From contig NZ_MJLT01000007.1 of assembly GCF_001766675.1 (NCBI RefSeq), positions 1 to 64,000 on the forward strand: a stretch of 64,000 nucleotides of DNA, in the 5' to 3' direction. This stretch comes from Arthrobacter sp. SW1. GTDB taxonomy: Bacteria > Actinomycetota > Actinomycetes > Actinomycetales > Micrococcaceae. The notes under the pieces were generated by a model. It was not told the origin of the DNA. It searched no databases and worked only from the letters and a program-made list of their open reading frames with translations. This document shows positions 16,227 through 24,626 of the stretch, in pieces. The first letter of the stretch is position 1; every line of letters begins with the position of its first letter. A program made the translations under genes and the position numbers.

Positions 16227-17837
16227 ATGCTTTTGCAGAACGCCCCCAAAACCATCCGCGCGGCACTGTGCGCGGCAGCCGTCGTCGTGCTCGCCTTCAC
16301 CGCCGGGTGCACCGCGCCGGACACCCCGCCCGCCGGTCCCGCCCCGTCCGCAGGTGATCCTTGGCGTCCGGCCGTCCACCTGAGCTCGGAGCGGAACTGG
16401 ATCAACGACCCCAACGGCCTGGTGTACGAGAACGGCACGTACCACGCCTTCTACCAGCACAATCCGCACGGCAACTTCTGGGGAAACATGTCGTGGGGCC
16501 ACTCCACCAGCACGGACCTGGTGCACTGGACGCAGCAGCCCGTGGCCATGGAGGCGAGTGAGGCCGAGGAGATCTTCTCCGGCTCGATCGTGCTGGACAA
16601 GGAGAACGCGTCCGGGCTCGGCACGGCGGACAACCCGCCCATGGTGGCCCTGTATACGAGCGCCTACGGCAAGGGTGGCGCCCGGCCGGCCGGCGTGCAG
16701 GCCCAGTCGCTCGCCTACAGCCTGGACCACGGAAAGACCTGGCAGAAGTACCAGGGAAACCCCGTCCTGGACCTGCAGCCGAGCTCCAACAACTTCCGCG
16801 ATCCCAAGCTCACCTGGTACGAACCCGGCAAGTACTGGGTGATGACCACTGTGGTGGCCGATGCCAAGGTGGTGAAACTCTTCAAGTCGAAGGACCTGCT
16901 GCACTGGGACTTCCTCAGCGATTTCTCCGGCGTAGGCGCCCAGGGCGGACTCTGGGAAGTCCCCGAACTACTGGAGATGGACGTGGAAGGATCCACCGCC
17001 AGGAAGTGGGTCATGCTGCTGAGCATCAATCCGGGAGGGATCGCGGGCGGCTCCGGCATGCAGTACTTCGTGGGCGATTTCGACGGGACGACGTTCACCG
17101 CCGAAAACGCTGCCCCCGCGGACGCCCCGCTGGAGGACTCCCAATGGCTGGACCACGGCGCCGACTACTACGCCGCCAACTCCATCACGGGTGCCCCGGG
17201 CGGCAAGCCCGTACTCCTTGGCTGGATGGGCAATTGGGACTACGCCCAGCACACGCCCACCACTCCATGGCGCGGTGCCATGGGCATCCCCCGTGAGCTG
17301 GATTTGGTGCGCGACGGCGGCCGGTACGCCCTGCGTTCAGGTATCGCGGCTGCCGCAACCGAAGGCCTCGGAAAGGCGGCCCGCGGCGAGGCGCGGAAGG
17401 AACTCAGCGTTGACCCCGGACCTTCCGCCGAGCCGCTGGGCGGCGACTTTGCCGCGCGCAGCCAGCTGATCGACGTCGAACTCGAGCCGGGCGGGGCGGC
17501 CAAGGCGGGCCTGCTGCTGCGTGCCTCCGCGGACGGCAAGCGCGCACTCCGGATCAGCTATGACCGGGCTGCCGGCACCCTGACCGTGGACCGGTCGAAC
17601 GCTGGCACGGCGAACTTCTCGCCCCTGTTCAGCCCGTACCACCAGGCCCGGGTGCCGTTGCGGGATGGCACGTTGCGGCTGCGGATCCTGCTCGATTCCT
17701 CCTCCGTGGAGGTCTTCACCCCGGACGGCACAGTGGCCATCACGGATACTTTCTTCCCGGACTGGGAGGACACCGGAACCCTGGCCTTCAGCGAAGGCGG
17801 CACGGCGGACTTCCGGGTCACCTCCACCGCCCTTTGA
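16227..17837 (+). CDS. Lipoprotein levanase / exo-fructanase, GH32
   Basis: 536 residues. The signal peptide ends in a lipobox FTAGC with Cys28, so the mature enzyme should be lipid-anchored on the outer face of the membrane. GH32 motifs: nucleophile Asp61 in NWINDPNG, FYQHNP, the RDP motif in NFRDPKL and the acid/base Glu in LWEVPEL. The C-terminal beta-sandwich of the family is present (about 390-536, with SVEVF). It releases fructose from levan or inulin. Together with the two levansucrases it gives a make-and-use levan system. It ends just before the repeated hairpin at 17840. Confidence 0.92.
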   Translation: MLLQNAPKTIRAALCAAAVVVLAFTAGCTAPDTPPAGPAPSAGDPWRPAVHLSSERNWINDPNGLVYENGTYHAFYQHNPHGNFWGNMSWGHSTSTDLVHWTQQPVAMEASEAEEIFSGSIVLDKENASGLGTADNPPMVALYTSAYGKGGARPAGVQAQSLAYSLDHGKTWQKYQGNPVLDLQPSSNNFRDPKLTWYEPGKYWVMTTVVADAKVVKLFKSKDLLHWDFLSDFSGVGAQGGLWEVPELLEMDVEGSTARKWVMLLSINPGGIAGGSGMQYFVGDFDGTTFTAENAAPADAPLEDSQWLDHGADYYAANSITGAPGGKPVLLGWMGNWDYAQHTPTTPWRGAMGIPRELDLVRDGGRYALRSGIAAAATEGLGKAARGEARKELSVDPGPSAEPLGGDFAARSQLIDVELEPGGAAKAGLLLRASADGKRALRISYDRAAGTLTVDRSNAGTANFSPLFSPYHQARVPLRDGTLRLRILLDSSSVEVFTPDGTVAITDTFFPDWEDTGTLAFSEGGTADFRVTSTAL

Positions 17838-17839
17838 TC

Positions 17840-17902
17840 CAACGCGGGGTCAGTTACGGCCCATGTTGAGCACTTTCATGGGCCGTAACTGACCCCGCGT
17901 TG
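17840..17902. repeat. Intergenic hairpin repeat, copy 1
   Basis: A perfect inverted repeat of 26 bp (arms 17840-17865 and 17877-17902, 11-nt loop). The arms begin CAACGCGGGGTCAGTTACGG. A second copy lies at 39081-39143. The hairpin follows the levanase stop directly and ends at the -35 region of the pmmB promoter. It could act as a terminator; its recurrence in the window marks it as a dispersed palindromic element. Confidence 0.85.
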
Positions 17903-17925
17903 CTATTTAAGAGGGGCATTGCGGA

Positions 17926-17931
17926 TAGTTT
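17926..17931 (+). promoter_or_regulatory. -10 box of pmmB, leaderless geometry
   Basis: TAGTTT ends 6 nt before the ATG, so transcription 7 nt downstream starts on the A of the ATG (17938), the same spacing as at punA. No ribosome-binding sequence is present. Confidence 0.45.
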
Positions 17932-17937
17932 GGTCCT

Positions 17938-19722
17938 ATGACATCGAGCGATGCCGAAACCAAGCCGTCAGATTTCGATCAGCTGATCTCCGCTGCCCGG
18001 GTATGGGCCCGGCAGGATCCGGACCCCGTCACCGCAGCCGCGCTGGACGAACTCGCCGACCAGGCCAGCGAAGGGATCCCGGCGGCCCGCCAGCAGCTGG
18101 AAGACAGCTTCAACGGCACCCTGCAGTTCGGCACGGCCGGGCTGCGTGCCGCCCTCGGCCCCGGCCCCAACCGAATGAACCGCGTGGTGGTGCGGCGGGC
18201 AGCGGCAGGCCTGGCGGCCTTCCTGGACAACGCCGTAGCCGCCGCTGCCCCGGGAAGCCGGCCGCGCGCCGTCGTCGGCTACGATGCCCGGCACAACTCC
18301 GATGTCTTCGCCCGCGAATCCGCCGCGATCTTCGCGGCGGCGGGCATCGAGACCTTCCTCATGCCGTCCGCGCTGCCCACTCCCCTGCTGGCCTACGCTG
18401 TGCGTGCGCTGGACTGCGACGGCGGCGTGATGGTCACGGCCAGCCACAACCCGCCGCAGGACAACGGCTACAAGGTGTACCTGGGCGGGCGTGCCGTGGA
18501 GGAAAGCGGCCGCGGCGCCCAGATCGTCACCCCGTATGACGCCCGGATCGCCGAATGCATCGAGGCCGTGGGCGGGCTGGAAAGCATCACCTTGGCAGAC
18601 GAGGGCTGGACGGTGCTGCAGGATTCGATCGTGGACGACTACCGGGCCGCCGTCGTGGGCCTCGCCCGGCCGGAACAGTTCCCCGCGCGGGACCTGAAGA
18701 TCGTGCTGACGCCGATGCACGGCGTGGGCGGCGACACCGCCGTCGCAGTGCTCCAGGACGCCGGATTCCGTGACGTGACGCTGGTGGAAGAGCAGGCCCT
18801 GCCGGACCCCGACTTCCCCACCGTGAGCTTCCCCAACCCTGAAGAGCCGGGGGCACTGGACCTCGCGCTGGCAGCAGCCGAACGCCTGGAGGCGGACATC
18901 GTGCTGGCCAACGATCCCGACGCCGACCGCGCGGCGGTTGCGGCCCGGGACCCCGAGAGCGGGGCCTGGCGGATGCTGCGCGGAGACGAAGTGGGAGCCC
19001 TGCTGGGGGCGCATGTGGTGGCCCGCTCCCTCGCCGACGCTCCTGCTGCCGAAACCGCCGACGGCGAGCTGCCGCCGTCGCCGGGCGTGTTCGCCAATTC
19101 AATTGTCTCCTCGCGGCTGCTCGCCCGGATTGCCGCAGCCGCCTGCGCCGCGCACGAGGAGACCCTCACCGGCTTCAAGTGGATCTCCCGCGTGCCCGGG
19201 CTGGTGTATGGCTACGAGGAAGCGCTGGGCTACTGCGTCGCGCCCGGCCTGGTGCGGGACAAGGACGGCATCTCCGCATCGTTGCTGATCGCCGAACTTG
19301 CCGCCGCGGCGAAGGCTGCCGGCCAGACCATTTTCGACACCTTGGACGAGCTCTACCTGCTGCACGGACTGCACGCGAGCGACCAGCTCAGCATCCGTGT
19401 GGCGGACCTCGGACTGCTGGACGCCATGATGAACCGGCTGCGTTCGGATCCGCCGGAAGCGTTCGGAGGCTCCGCCGTCGAACAGTCCATTGACCTGTCC
19501 CAAGGCAGCGAGCAGCTGCCGCCCACCGACGGACTGCTGTACCTGACCCGGGACCAGAGCCGGGTGATCATCCGGCCCAGCGGCACCGAGCCGAAGCTCA
19601 AGTGCTACCTGGAAGTGATCGTTCCCGTGGAATCGGCGGCCGGCCTGGCGGAGGCGCGCGCTGCGGCGAGGGCTGCACTGGACAGGATCCTGGCAGACGT
19701 GCGGGAGGCCCTGGGGCTGTAA
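17938..19722 (+). CDS. pmmB: Phospho-sugar mutase (phosphoglucomutase/phosphomannomutase family)
   Basis: 594 residues, all four alpha-D-phosphohexomutase domains. The catalytic phosphoserine loop is TASHNPPQDNG (about residues 163-173), the metal loop is DPDADR, the sugar-specificity loop GFKWIS and the phosphate loop RPSGTEPKLK. It moves phosphate between C1 and C6 of hexoses or C1 and C5 of (deoxy)ribose, so it can link punA products to the pentose pool. In mycobacteria pmmB lies close to deoD/punA and lpdA; here 7.5 kb of other genes separate punA and pmmB. ATG at 17938 with a leaderless-type promoter. Confidence 0.9.
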   Translation: MTSSDAETKPSDFDQLISAARVWARQDPDPVTAAALDELADQASEGIPAARQQLEDSFNGTLQFGTAGLRAALGPGPNRMNRVVVRRAAAGLAAFLDNAVAAAAPGSRPRAVVGYDARHNSDVFARESAAIFAAAGIETFLMPSALPTPLLAYAVRALDCDGGVMVTASHNPPQDNGYKVYLGGRAVEESGRGAQIVTPYDARIAECIEAVGGLESITLADEGWTVLQDSIVDDYRAAVVGLARPEQFPARDLKIVLTPMHGVGGDTAVAVLQDAGFRDVTLVEEQALPDPDFPTVSFPNPEEPGALDLALAAAERLEADIVLANDPDADRAAVAARDPESGAWRMLRGDEVGALLGAHVVARSLADAPAAETADGELPPSPGVFANSIVSSRLLARIAAAACAAHEETLTGFKWISRVPGLVYGYEEALGYCVAPGLVRDKDGISASLLIAELAAAAKAAGQTIFDTLDELYLLHGLHASDQLSIRVADLGLLDAMMNRLRSDPPEAFGGSAVEQSIDLSQGSEQLPPTDGLLYLTRDQSRVIIRPSGTEPKLKCYLEVIVPVESAAGLAEARAAARAALDRILADVREALGL

Positions 19723-19744
19723 GGCTGACAGCCCGGGCGATGCC

Positions 19745-20293
19745 ATGGAACAGATCATCATCCTCACTGGCCCGCCCGGCGCCGGGAAATCAACCACCGC
19801 ACGGGCTTTGGCGCAAAGATATCCCCGCGCCGTCCACCTGCATACCGATGATTTCTGGCATTTCATCGCGATCGGTTTCATCCCGCCTTACCTGCCCGCC
19901 TCCGACGCGCAGAACCACACGGTTGTTGAAGCGACCGCCGCGGCAGCGTGCTCCTATGCGCTCGGCGGCTTCACGGTGATCGTAGATGGAATTGTGGGAC
20001 CGTGGATGCTGGACCACTACCGGGCTGCGGTGCGGGGCCGCTCCATCGCGCTCGATTACGTCGTGCTGCGGCCGGACCGCGCCGAGACCCTGGCCCGGGC
20101 GCAGGCCCGCCCGACGCCGGAGGCCCTCACGGACGAGGAACCGCTCCTTGCTTTGTGGGAGCAGTTCTCCGGGCTGGGTGGGATGGAACGCTTCGTCCTG
20201 GATACCAGCAGCCAGACCCCGGCAGAGACGCTCGATGCCGTGGCCGGCGCCGTGGGCTCCGGCCGGTACCGCCTGGAACGCGAGGGCCGGTAG
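19745..20293 (+). CDS. P-loop nucleotide kinase-like protein
   Basis: 182 residues, cytoplasmic. Walker A GPPGAGKSTTARAL at residues 9-22, then HTDDFWHF, which resembles the D-D/F-W substrate loop of uridine-, gluconate- or chloramphenicol-phosphotransferase-like kinases, and a Walker-B-like strand GFTVIVDGIVG. A LID-type arginine region (RPDRAETLARAQAR) follows. It probably phosphorylates a small metabolite; the substrate is not clear. It starts 22 bp after pmmB and may be co-transcribed. The internal layout matches AAA_33-type kinases in length. Confidence 0.75.
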   Translation: MEQIIILTGPPGAGKSTTARALAQRYPRAVHLHTDDFWHFIAIGFIPPYLPASDAQNHTVVEATAAAACSYALGGFTVIVDGIVGPWMLDHYRAAVRGRSIALDYVVLRPDRAETLARAQARPTPEALTDEEPLLALWEQFSGLGGMERFVLDTSSQTPAETLDAVAGAVGSGRYRLEREGR

Positions 20294-20296
20294 CCC

Positions 20297-20659
20297 CTAC
20301 AGCTCCACTTCGACGGCGCCGTCCACCAGGCGGGTGGCAAAGGCCTGGAGCCGGAGCTCGGGCTTGGTGAAGCACTCGCCCGTGCGGAGGTCGTAGACCT
20401 CCTTGTGCAGGGGCGAAGCAATGGTGGGGCTGTCGCCGCGCGAGCCGAGGATGCCGCGGGCCATCACGTTGGAGAGCGTGGCCGGGTCCTGCTGGGCGAC
20501 GGCGTAGACCTCGCCGGACGGCAGGCGGAACAGTGCCAGCTGCAGCCCATCGATGATGGCGGCCTCGCCCCAGTTGGGCTCAAGGTCCTCCAGCATGCAG
20601 ACACGGTGCCAGCCTGCCGCGGGGGCGGTGCGGGTTTCGCGTTCCAGTACAACCGTCAT
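20297..20659 (-). CDS. nirD: Nitrite reductase small subunit NirD
   Basis: 120 residues with the Rieske-like NirD fold: WHRVCMLEDLEPNWGEAAII near the start, then LALFRL, the VYAV strand, and SPLHKEVYDLRTGECF. The Cys-His pairs that bind a [2Fe-2S] centre in true Rieske proteins are missing, as is usual in NirD. It is the partner of NirB. The ATG at 20657-20659 is chosen because AAGGA lies just upstream and the conserved domain follows. It is transcribed away from nirB instead of following it, and has its own GlnR-like promoter (20730-20783). Confidence 0.9.
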   Translation of the reverse strand: MTVVLERETRTAPAAGWHRVCMLEDLEPNWGEAAIIDGLQLALFRLPSGEVYAVAQQDPATLSNVMARGILGSRGDSPTIASPLHKEVYDLRTGECFTKPELRLQAFATRLVDGAVEVEL

Positions 20660-20729
20660 GTCCTTGTTCCTTTCACCGTGCCGGAACTTGCCGGAACCTC
20701 GTTGCCGGGGCAGCAACGGGATAGCAAAA

Positions 20730-20783
20730 ACGGTAGGTGCGGCAGGTTTCACCGGAAGGCCCGCTGTGTGTCCGGCACGTAAA
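20730..20783 (-). promoter_or_regulatory. GlnR-like operator and -10 box of nirD
   Basis: Read on the minus strand: TTTAC (20783-20779), GACAC (20772-20768), a non-matching unit, and GAAAC (20750-20746), all in 11-bp register, then 10 nt and TACCGT (20735-20730) as the -10 box. The layout (pair, skipped unit, GAAAC, N10, TANNNT) is the same as at narK. The predicted start is near 20723. Confidence 0.6.
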
Positions 20784-20801
20784 AGAGAGCTCACGTCGCC
20801 C

Positions 20802-20877
20802 GAAACGCAGGCGTGACCCAGAAGTTAAACCCACGAAACAATCGGGAAACTGAGGCGAAACTGGCCCTCCGTACGCT
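20802..20877 (+). promoter_or_regulatory. Six-unit GlnR-like operator and -10 box of nirB
   Basis: Six half-sites start every 11 bp without a slip: GAAAC 20802, GTGAC 20813, GTTAA 20824, GAAAC 20835, GAAAC 20846, GAAAC 20857. Ten nt after the last comes TACGCT (20872-20877). The predicted start near 20884 leaves a leader of about 47 nt. This is three full GlnR boxes in tandem, more than at the other promoters here. Confidence 0.75.
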
Positions 20878-20930
20878 GGTTGGACCAGCTGCGGAGCAAC
20901 ACATTCCGCATCTTCTGCGAAAGGCCAGCA

Positions 20931-23579
20931 ATGACCGGATCATCCCCCACCCCAGAGCTCCGACGGATCGTCGTCGCCGGCGGCGGCCCCGCCGCGCACC
21001 GCTTCACGGATGCCATGCATACCCGCGGACTCGAGGGCTGGCATGTAACGGTCCTGGCCGAAGAGGTGCATCTCCCCTACGACCGCGTGGCCCTGAGCAA
21101 GGCGCTCACCGATACGGGCTACGACCTCACCATGGGTGACACCGCCATGTGGGAGCACGACGCCATCACCCTGCGCACCGGCGAACGCGTCACCTCCGTG
21201 GACACCGCCGCTCAGACCGTCACCACGTCGACGGGCGCCAGCTACCCGTACGACCACCTCGTGGTGGCCACCGGTTCCGACGCCGCGAAGCTCCCCTTCC
21301 CCGGCGGCGAGCTGGCCCACGTTTACCGCACGCTGGACGACGTCTGGACCATCAACAAGACAGTTGCCGAACTCGGCGAGAAGCTTGGCCGGAAGGTCCG
21401 CACCGTGACCATCGGCGGCGGGCTGCTCGGCCTGGAGGCAGCCGCCGGCACCATGGAACTCGGCGCCGAGGCAGCGATCGTCAACGGCTCCCGCTGGCTC
21501 ATGAACGCCCAGCTGGACGAAGGCGCGGGCCAGGCACTCGGCCGGCTGGTTGCCGCCAAGGGCCTGGAGGTCCACACCGGCAGCTACCCCGCCGAAATCC
21601 TCTCCGACGACGCCGGCCAGGTCACCGGAGTACTGCTGAAGAACGGCACGGTGATCCCGGCGGACATGGTGATCGCCTCGATCGGCATCCGTCCCCGCGA
21701 CGAACTGTTCCGCGACGCGGACGGTACCGCTCCCGACGGCGAGTCTCCCCTTTTCGAGCTCGGCCCCAAGGGCGGCGTGGTCATCAACGACCACTGCCGT
21801 ACCGCCGTCGGGAACGTCTGGGCGATCGGTGAGGTGGCGAACTTCGACGGCATGTGCATGGGCCTGGTGGCCCCTGCGAACACGATGGCCGAAATCGTGG
21901 CCGACCGCCTGCACGGCGGCGAGGCCACCTTCCCGGGCTTCGATACCGCCACCAAGCTCAAGCTCTCCGGCGTGGACGTGGCCAGCTTCGGTGACGCCTT
22001 CGCGGAAACCGAGCACTCCCTGGAGATCGTCTACGCGGACCCCGCCCGCGGCGTGTACCAGAAGATCGTCACCACCGATGATGCGAAGACCCTGCTGGGC
22101 GGCATCTTCGTGGGCGACGCCACCCCGTACATGAGCCTGCGCCCGCTGCTGGGCCGTGAGCTTCCGGCCGAACCGGGCGCGTTCCTCAGCGCGGCCGGCG
22201 GCGGCGAGGCTCCGGAAACCGAGCTGCCGGACGACGCGATCCTGTGCTCCTGCAACAACGTGGCGGCCGGCTCCATCCGCGACGCCATCAACGGCTGCGG
22301 CAGCTGCGAAGGCAACGCCCCCGTGCAGGACCTGGGCGAGCTGAAGACGTGCTCCCGCGCCGGCACCCAGTGCGGTTCCTGCGTGCCGATGCTGAAGAAG
22401 CTGCTCGAAGGCGAACTGAAGAAGTCCGGCGTCGAGGTTTCCAAGGCCCTGTGCGAGCACATCAGCCTGTCCCGCCAAGAGCTGTTCGAAACCATCCGCA
22501 TCCTGGAACTGACCTCCTTCGAAGAGATCATGGCCCGTTACGGCACCGGTGCCGGCTGCGATATCTGCAAGCCGACCATCGCCAACATCCTGGCCAGCCA
22601 GAACAGCGCCTATGTGCTGGACGCCGGCCGCGGCACCCTGCAGGACACCAACGACCGCGCCTTGGCGAACATGCAGAAGGACGGCACATACTCGGTGGTG
22701 CCGCGCATCGCCGGCGGCGAGATCACGCCGCAGAAGCTCGGCGTGATCGCCGCCGTCGCGGAAAAGTACGGCCTGTACACGAAGATCACCGGCGGCCAGC
22801 GCATCGACATGTTCGGCGCCCGCCTGGAGCAGCTGCCGGAAATCTGGAAGGAGCTGGTGGACGCCGGCTTCGAGTCGGGCCAGGCCTACGGCAAGAGCCT
22901 TCGCACGGTGAAGTCCTGCGTGGGCTCCACCTGGTGCCGCTACGGCGTGCAGGATTCCGTGGCCATGGCCGTCAACCTGGAACTGCGGTACCGCGGCCTG
23001 CGCAGCCCGCACAAGCTCAAGATGGGCGTCTCCGGCTGTGCCCGCGAATGCGCCGAGGCCCGCGGCAAGGACGTGGGCGTGATCGCCACCGCGGACGGCT
23101 GGAACCTGTACGTGGGCGGCAACGGCGGTGCCACCCCGGCGCACGCGCAGCTGCTGGCCAAGGACCTGGACGACGAAACCCTCATCAAGTACATCGACCG
23201 CTACTTCATGTACTACATCCGCACCGCCGACCGCCTGCAGCGCACCGCCCGCTGGCAGGAAGAGCTCGAGGGCGGCCTGGAACACGTCCGCCAGGTGGTA
23301 GTCGAAGACTCCCTCGGCATCGCCGAGGAACTCGAAGCCGCCATGGCCAAGCACGTGGACAACTACGTGGACGAATGGGCCGACACCCTGAAGGATCCCG
23401 AGCGCCTCCGCCGTTTCCGTTCCTTCGTCAACGCCCCGGACCAGAAGGACGAATCCATCACCTTCGTTCCGGACGAGCGCGGCCAGATCCGCCCCGCCAC
23501 CAACGAGGAAAAGGGCAGCGTGCTCATCGCCACCAGCATCCCGGTGCGGGCCGGCGTTACCAGCGGACAGGAGAACTGA
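20931..23579 (+). CDS. nirB: Assimilatory nitrite reductase large subunit NirB
   Basis: 882 residues, cytoplasmic; reduces nitrite to ammonium with NAD(P)H. Domain order: FAD Rossmann (VVAGGGPAAH, residues about 13-22), NAD Rossmann (TIGGGLLGLEAA), a BFD-type [2Fe-2S] domain (CSCNNV to CGSC, about 440-490), the nitrite/sulfite reductase ferredoxin-like half domain, and the siroheme/[4Fe-4S] domain with Cys663, Cys669, Cys703 and Cys707 (SCVGSTWC and SGCARECAE). The ATG at 20931 fits the family start. It heads an operon with cobA (2-bp gap) and nnaR, so siroheme methyltransferase and regulator are made with the enzyme. Promoter at 20802-20877. Confidence 0.95.
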   Translation: MTGSSPTPELRRIVVAGGGPAAHRFTDAMHTRGLEGWHVTVLAEEVHLPYDRVALSKALTDTGYDLTMGDTAMWEHDAITLRTGERVTSVDTAAQTVTTSTGASYPYDHLVVATGSDAAKLPFPGGELAHVYRTLDDVWTINKTVAELGEKLGRKVRTVTIGGGLLGLEAAAGTMELGAEAAIVNGSRWLMNAQLDEGAGQALGRLVAAKGLEVHTGSYPAEILSDDAGQVTGVLLKNGTVIPADMVIASIGIRPRDELFRDADGTAPDGESPLFELGPKGGVVINDHCRTAVGNVWAIGEVANFDGMCMGLVAPANTMAEIVADRLHGGEATFPGFDTATKLKLSGVDVASFGDAFAETEHSLEIVYADPARGVYQKIVTTDDAKTLLGGIFVGDATPYMSLRPLLGRELPAEPGAFLSAAGGGEAPETELPDDAILCSCNNVAAGSIRDAINGCGSCEGNAPVQDLGELKTCSRAGTQCGSCVPMLKKLLEGELKKSGVEVSKALCEHISLSRQELFETIRILELTSFEEIMARYGTGAGCDICKPTIANILASQNSAYVLDAGRGTLQDTNDRALANMQKDGTYSVVPRIAGGEITPQKLGVIAAVAEKYGLYTKITGGQRIDMFGARLEQLPEIWKELVDAGFESGQAYGKSLRTVKSCVGSTWCRYGVQDSVAMAVNLELRYRGLRSPHKLKMGVSGCARECAEARGKDVGVIATADGWNLYVGGNGGATPAHAQLLAKDLDDETLIKYIDRYFMYYIRTADRLQRTARWQEELEGGLEHVRQVVVEDSLGIAEELEAAMAKHVDNYVDEWADTLKDPERLRRFRSFVNAPDQKDESITFVPDERGQIRPATNEEKGSVLIATSIPVRAGVTSGQEN

Positions 23580-23581
23580 CC

Positions 23582-24616
23582 ATGGAACTCAGCATCGACC
23601 TCAGCGGCCGCGACGTCCTCGTCACCGGCTCGGACCTTGCCGCCCGTCAGGCGGTCCGGCGTTACGCGGCCGCCGGGGCGAACGTCTTCCGGCTCAGCGT
23701 CCCCGAGGGAGCCGCGGGAGACGGCCCCCTGCCGGAGCGCCCGTTCCTGATTGCCGCCGTCGACGACGGGCAGCCGGGCTGGGAGCCCCTGCTTGAGCGG
23801 GCGCGGGCTGCCGGAATTCCGGTGGCGGCCGAACCGGCCGCAGGCCCGACGGGACACGTCACCCTGGTGGGCGGCGGCCCCGGCACCCTGGACCTGCTCA
23901 CCGTGGGTGCGGTCACCGCCCTGCGGGACGCCGACGTCGTGTTCTACGACCGCCTGGCCCCGTACCAGGAACTGGAGCGCCTCAGCAGCGGCCGGCTGGT
24001 GGATGTCGGAAAGCAGCCGGGCCACCACAAGATCCCGCAGGCAGACATCGAAAAGCTCATGGTGGACGCCGCTTTGGCCGGCGAGAACGTGGTGCGGCTC
24101 AAGGGCGGCGACCCGTTCGTCTTCGGCCGCGGCGGCGAGGAAGTTGCCGCCTGCGTGGCCGCCGGTGTTCCGGTGAACGTCATTTCCGGCGTCACGAGTG
24201 CCATCTCGGTGCCGGCCGCCGCGGGCATTCCCGTTACGCACCGCAATGTGAGCCACATGTTCACCGTGGTCTCGGGCCATGCCCCGCTGACCGAAGAGGA
24301 ACACACTCACCTGGCGGGGCTGGGCGGCACGATCGTGGTGCTGATGGGCATCGGGACGCTGCCGCAGCTGGCCGCGGGCCTGCGCCGCGCCGGGATGCGT
24401 GCGGACATGCCCGTGGCCGTCGTCGAACGCGGTTACCGCCCCGGCCAGCGCACCACCATCGCCGAACTCGCTACGATCGAATCCGCGGCCTCAGGCTGCA
24501 GCAACCCGGCCGTCCTGGTCATTGGCGAGGTGGTCGGGGTGGCGATGGCCAGCCGTAATCATGCCGCCGCCTCCGCTGACCTAGACCGCCTCGCGGCTTC
24601 GCTCCTTGAAGCCTGA
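23582..24616 (+). CDS. cobA: Uroporphyrinogen-III C-methyltransferase (SUMT) with vestigial SirC-like N-terminus
   Basis: 344 residues. The C-terminal 255 residues are a complete SUMT: VTLVGGGPGTLDLLTVGA, DVVFYDRL, VGKQPGHHKIPQ, VRLKGGDPFVFGRGGEE and PVTHR. It makes precorrin-2 for siroheme, the cofactor of NirB just upstream. The N-terminal 85 residues look like the dehydrogenase part of CysG but shortened and with GSDLAAR where the NAD-binding glycines would be, so this half is probably inactive and a separate dehydrogenase/chelatase is needed. It starts 2 bp after nirB with an AGGAG-like site inside the nirB end. Confidence 0.9.
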   Translation: MELSIDLSGRDVLVTGSDLAARQAVRRYAAAGANVFRLSVPEGAAGDGPLPERPFLIAAVDDGQPGWEPLLERARAAGIPVAAEPAAGPTGHVTLVGGGPGTLDLLTVGAVTALRDADVVFYDRLAPYQELERLSSGRLVDVGKQPGHHKIPQADIEKLMVDAALAGENVVRLKGGDPFVFGRGGEEVAACVAAGVPVNVISGVTSAISVPAAAGIPVTHRNVSHMFTVVSGHAPLTEEEHTHLAGLGGTIVVLMGIGTLPQLAAGLRRAGMRADMPVAVVERGYRPGQRTTIAELATIESAASGCSNPAVLVIGEVVGVAMASRNHAAASADLDRLAASLLEA

Positions 24617-24626
24617 AGGGACTTTC

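Noticed and set aside
20297..20659. NirD as a Rieske [2Fe-2S] protein
   Set aside because: The fold matches but the two Cys-x-His pairs are missing, as in typical NirD; no cluster is claimed.
20940..23354. An 804-codon open frame opposite nirB
   Set aside because: Shadow of nirB; no domain motifs and typical antisense composition.
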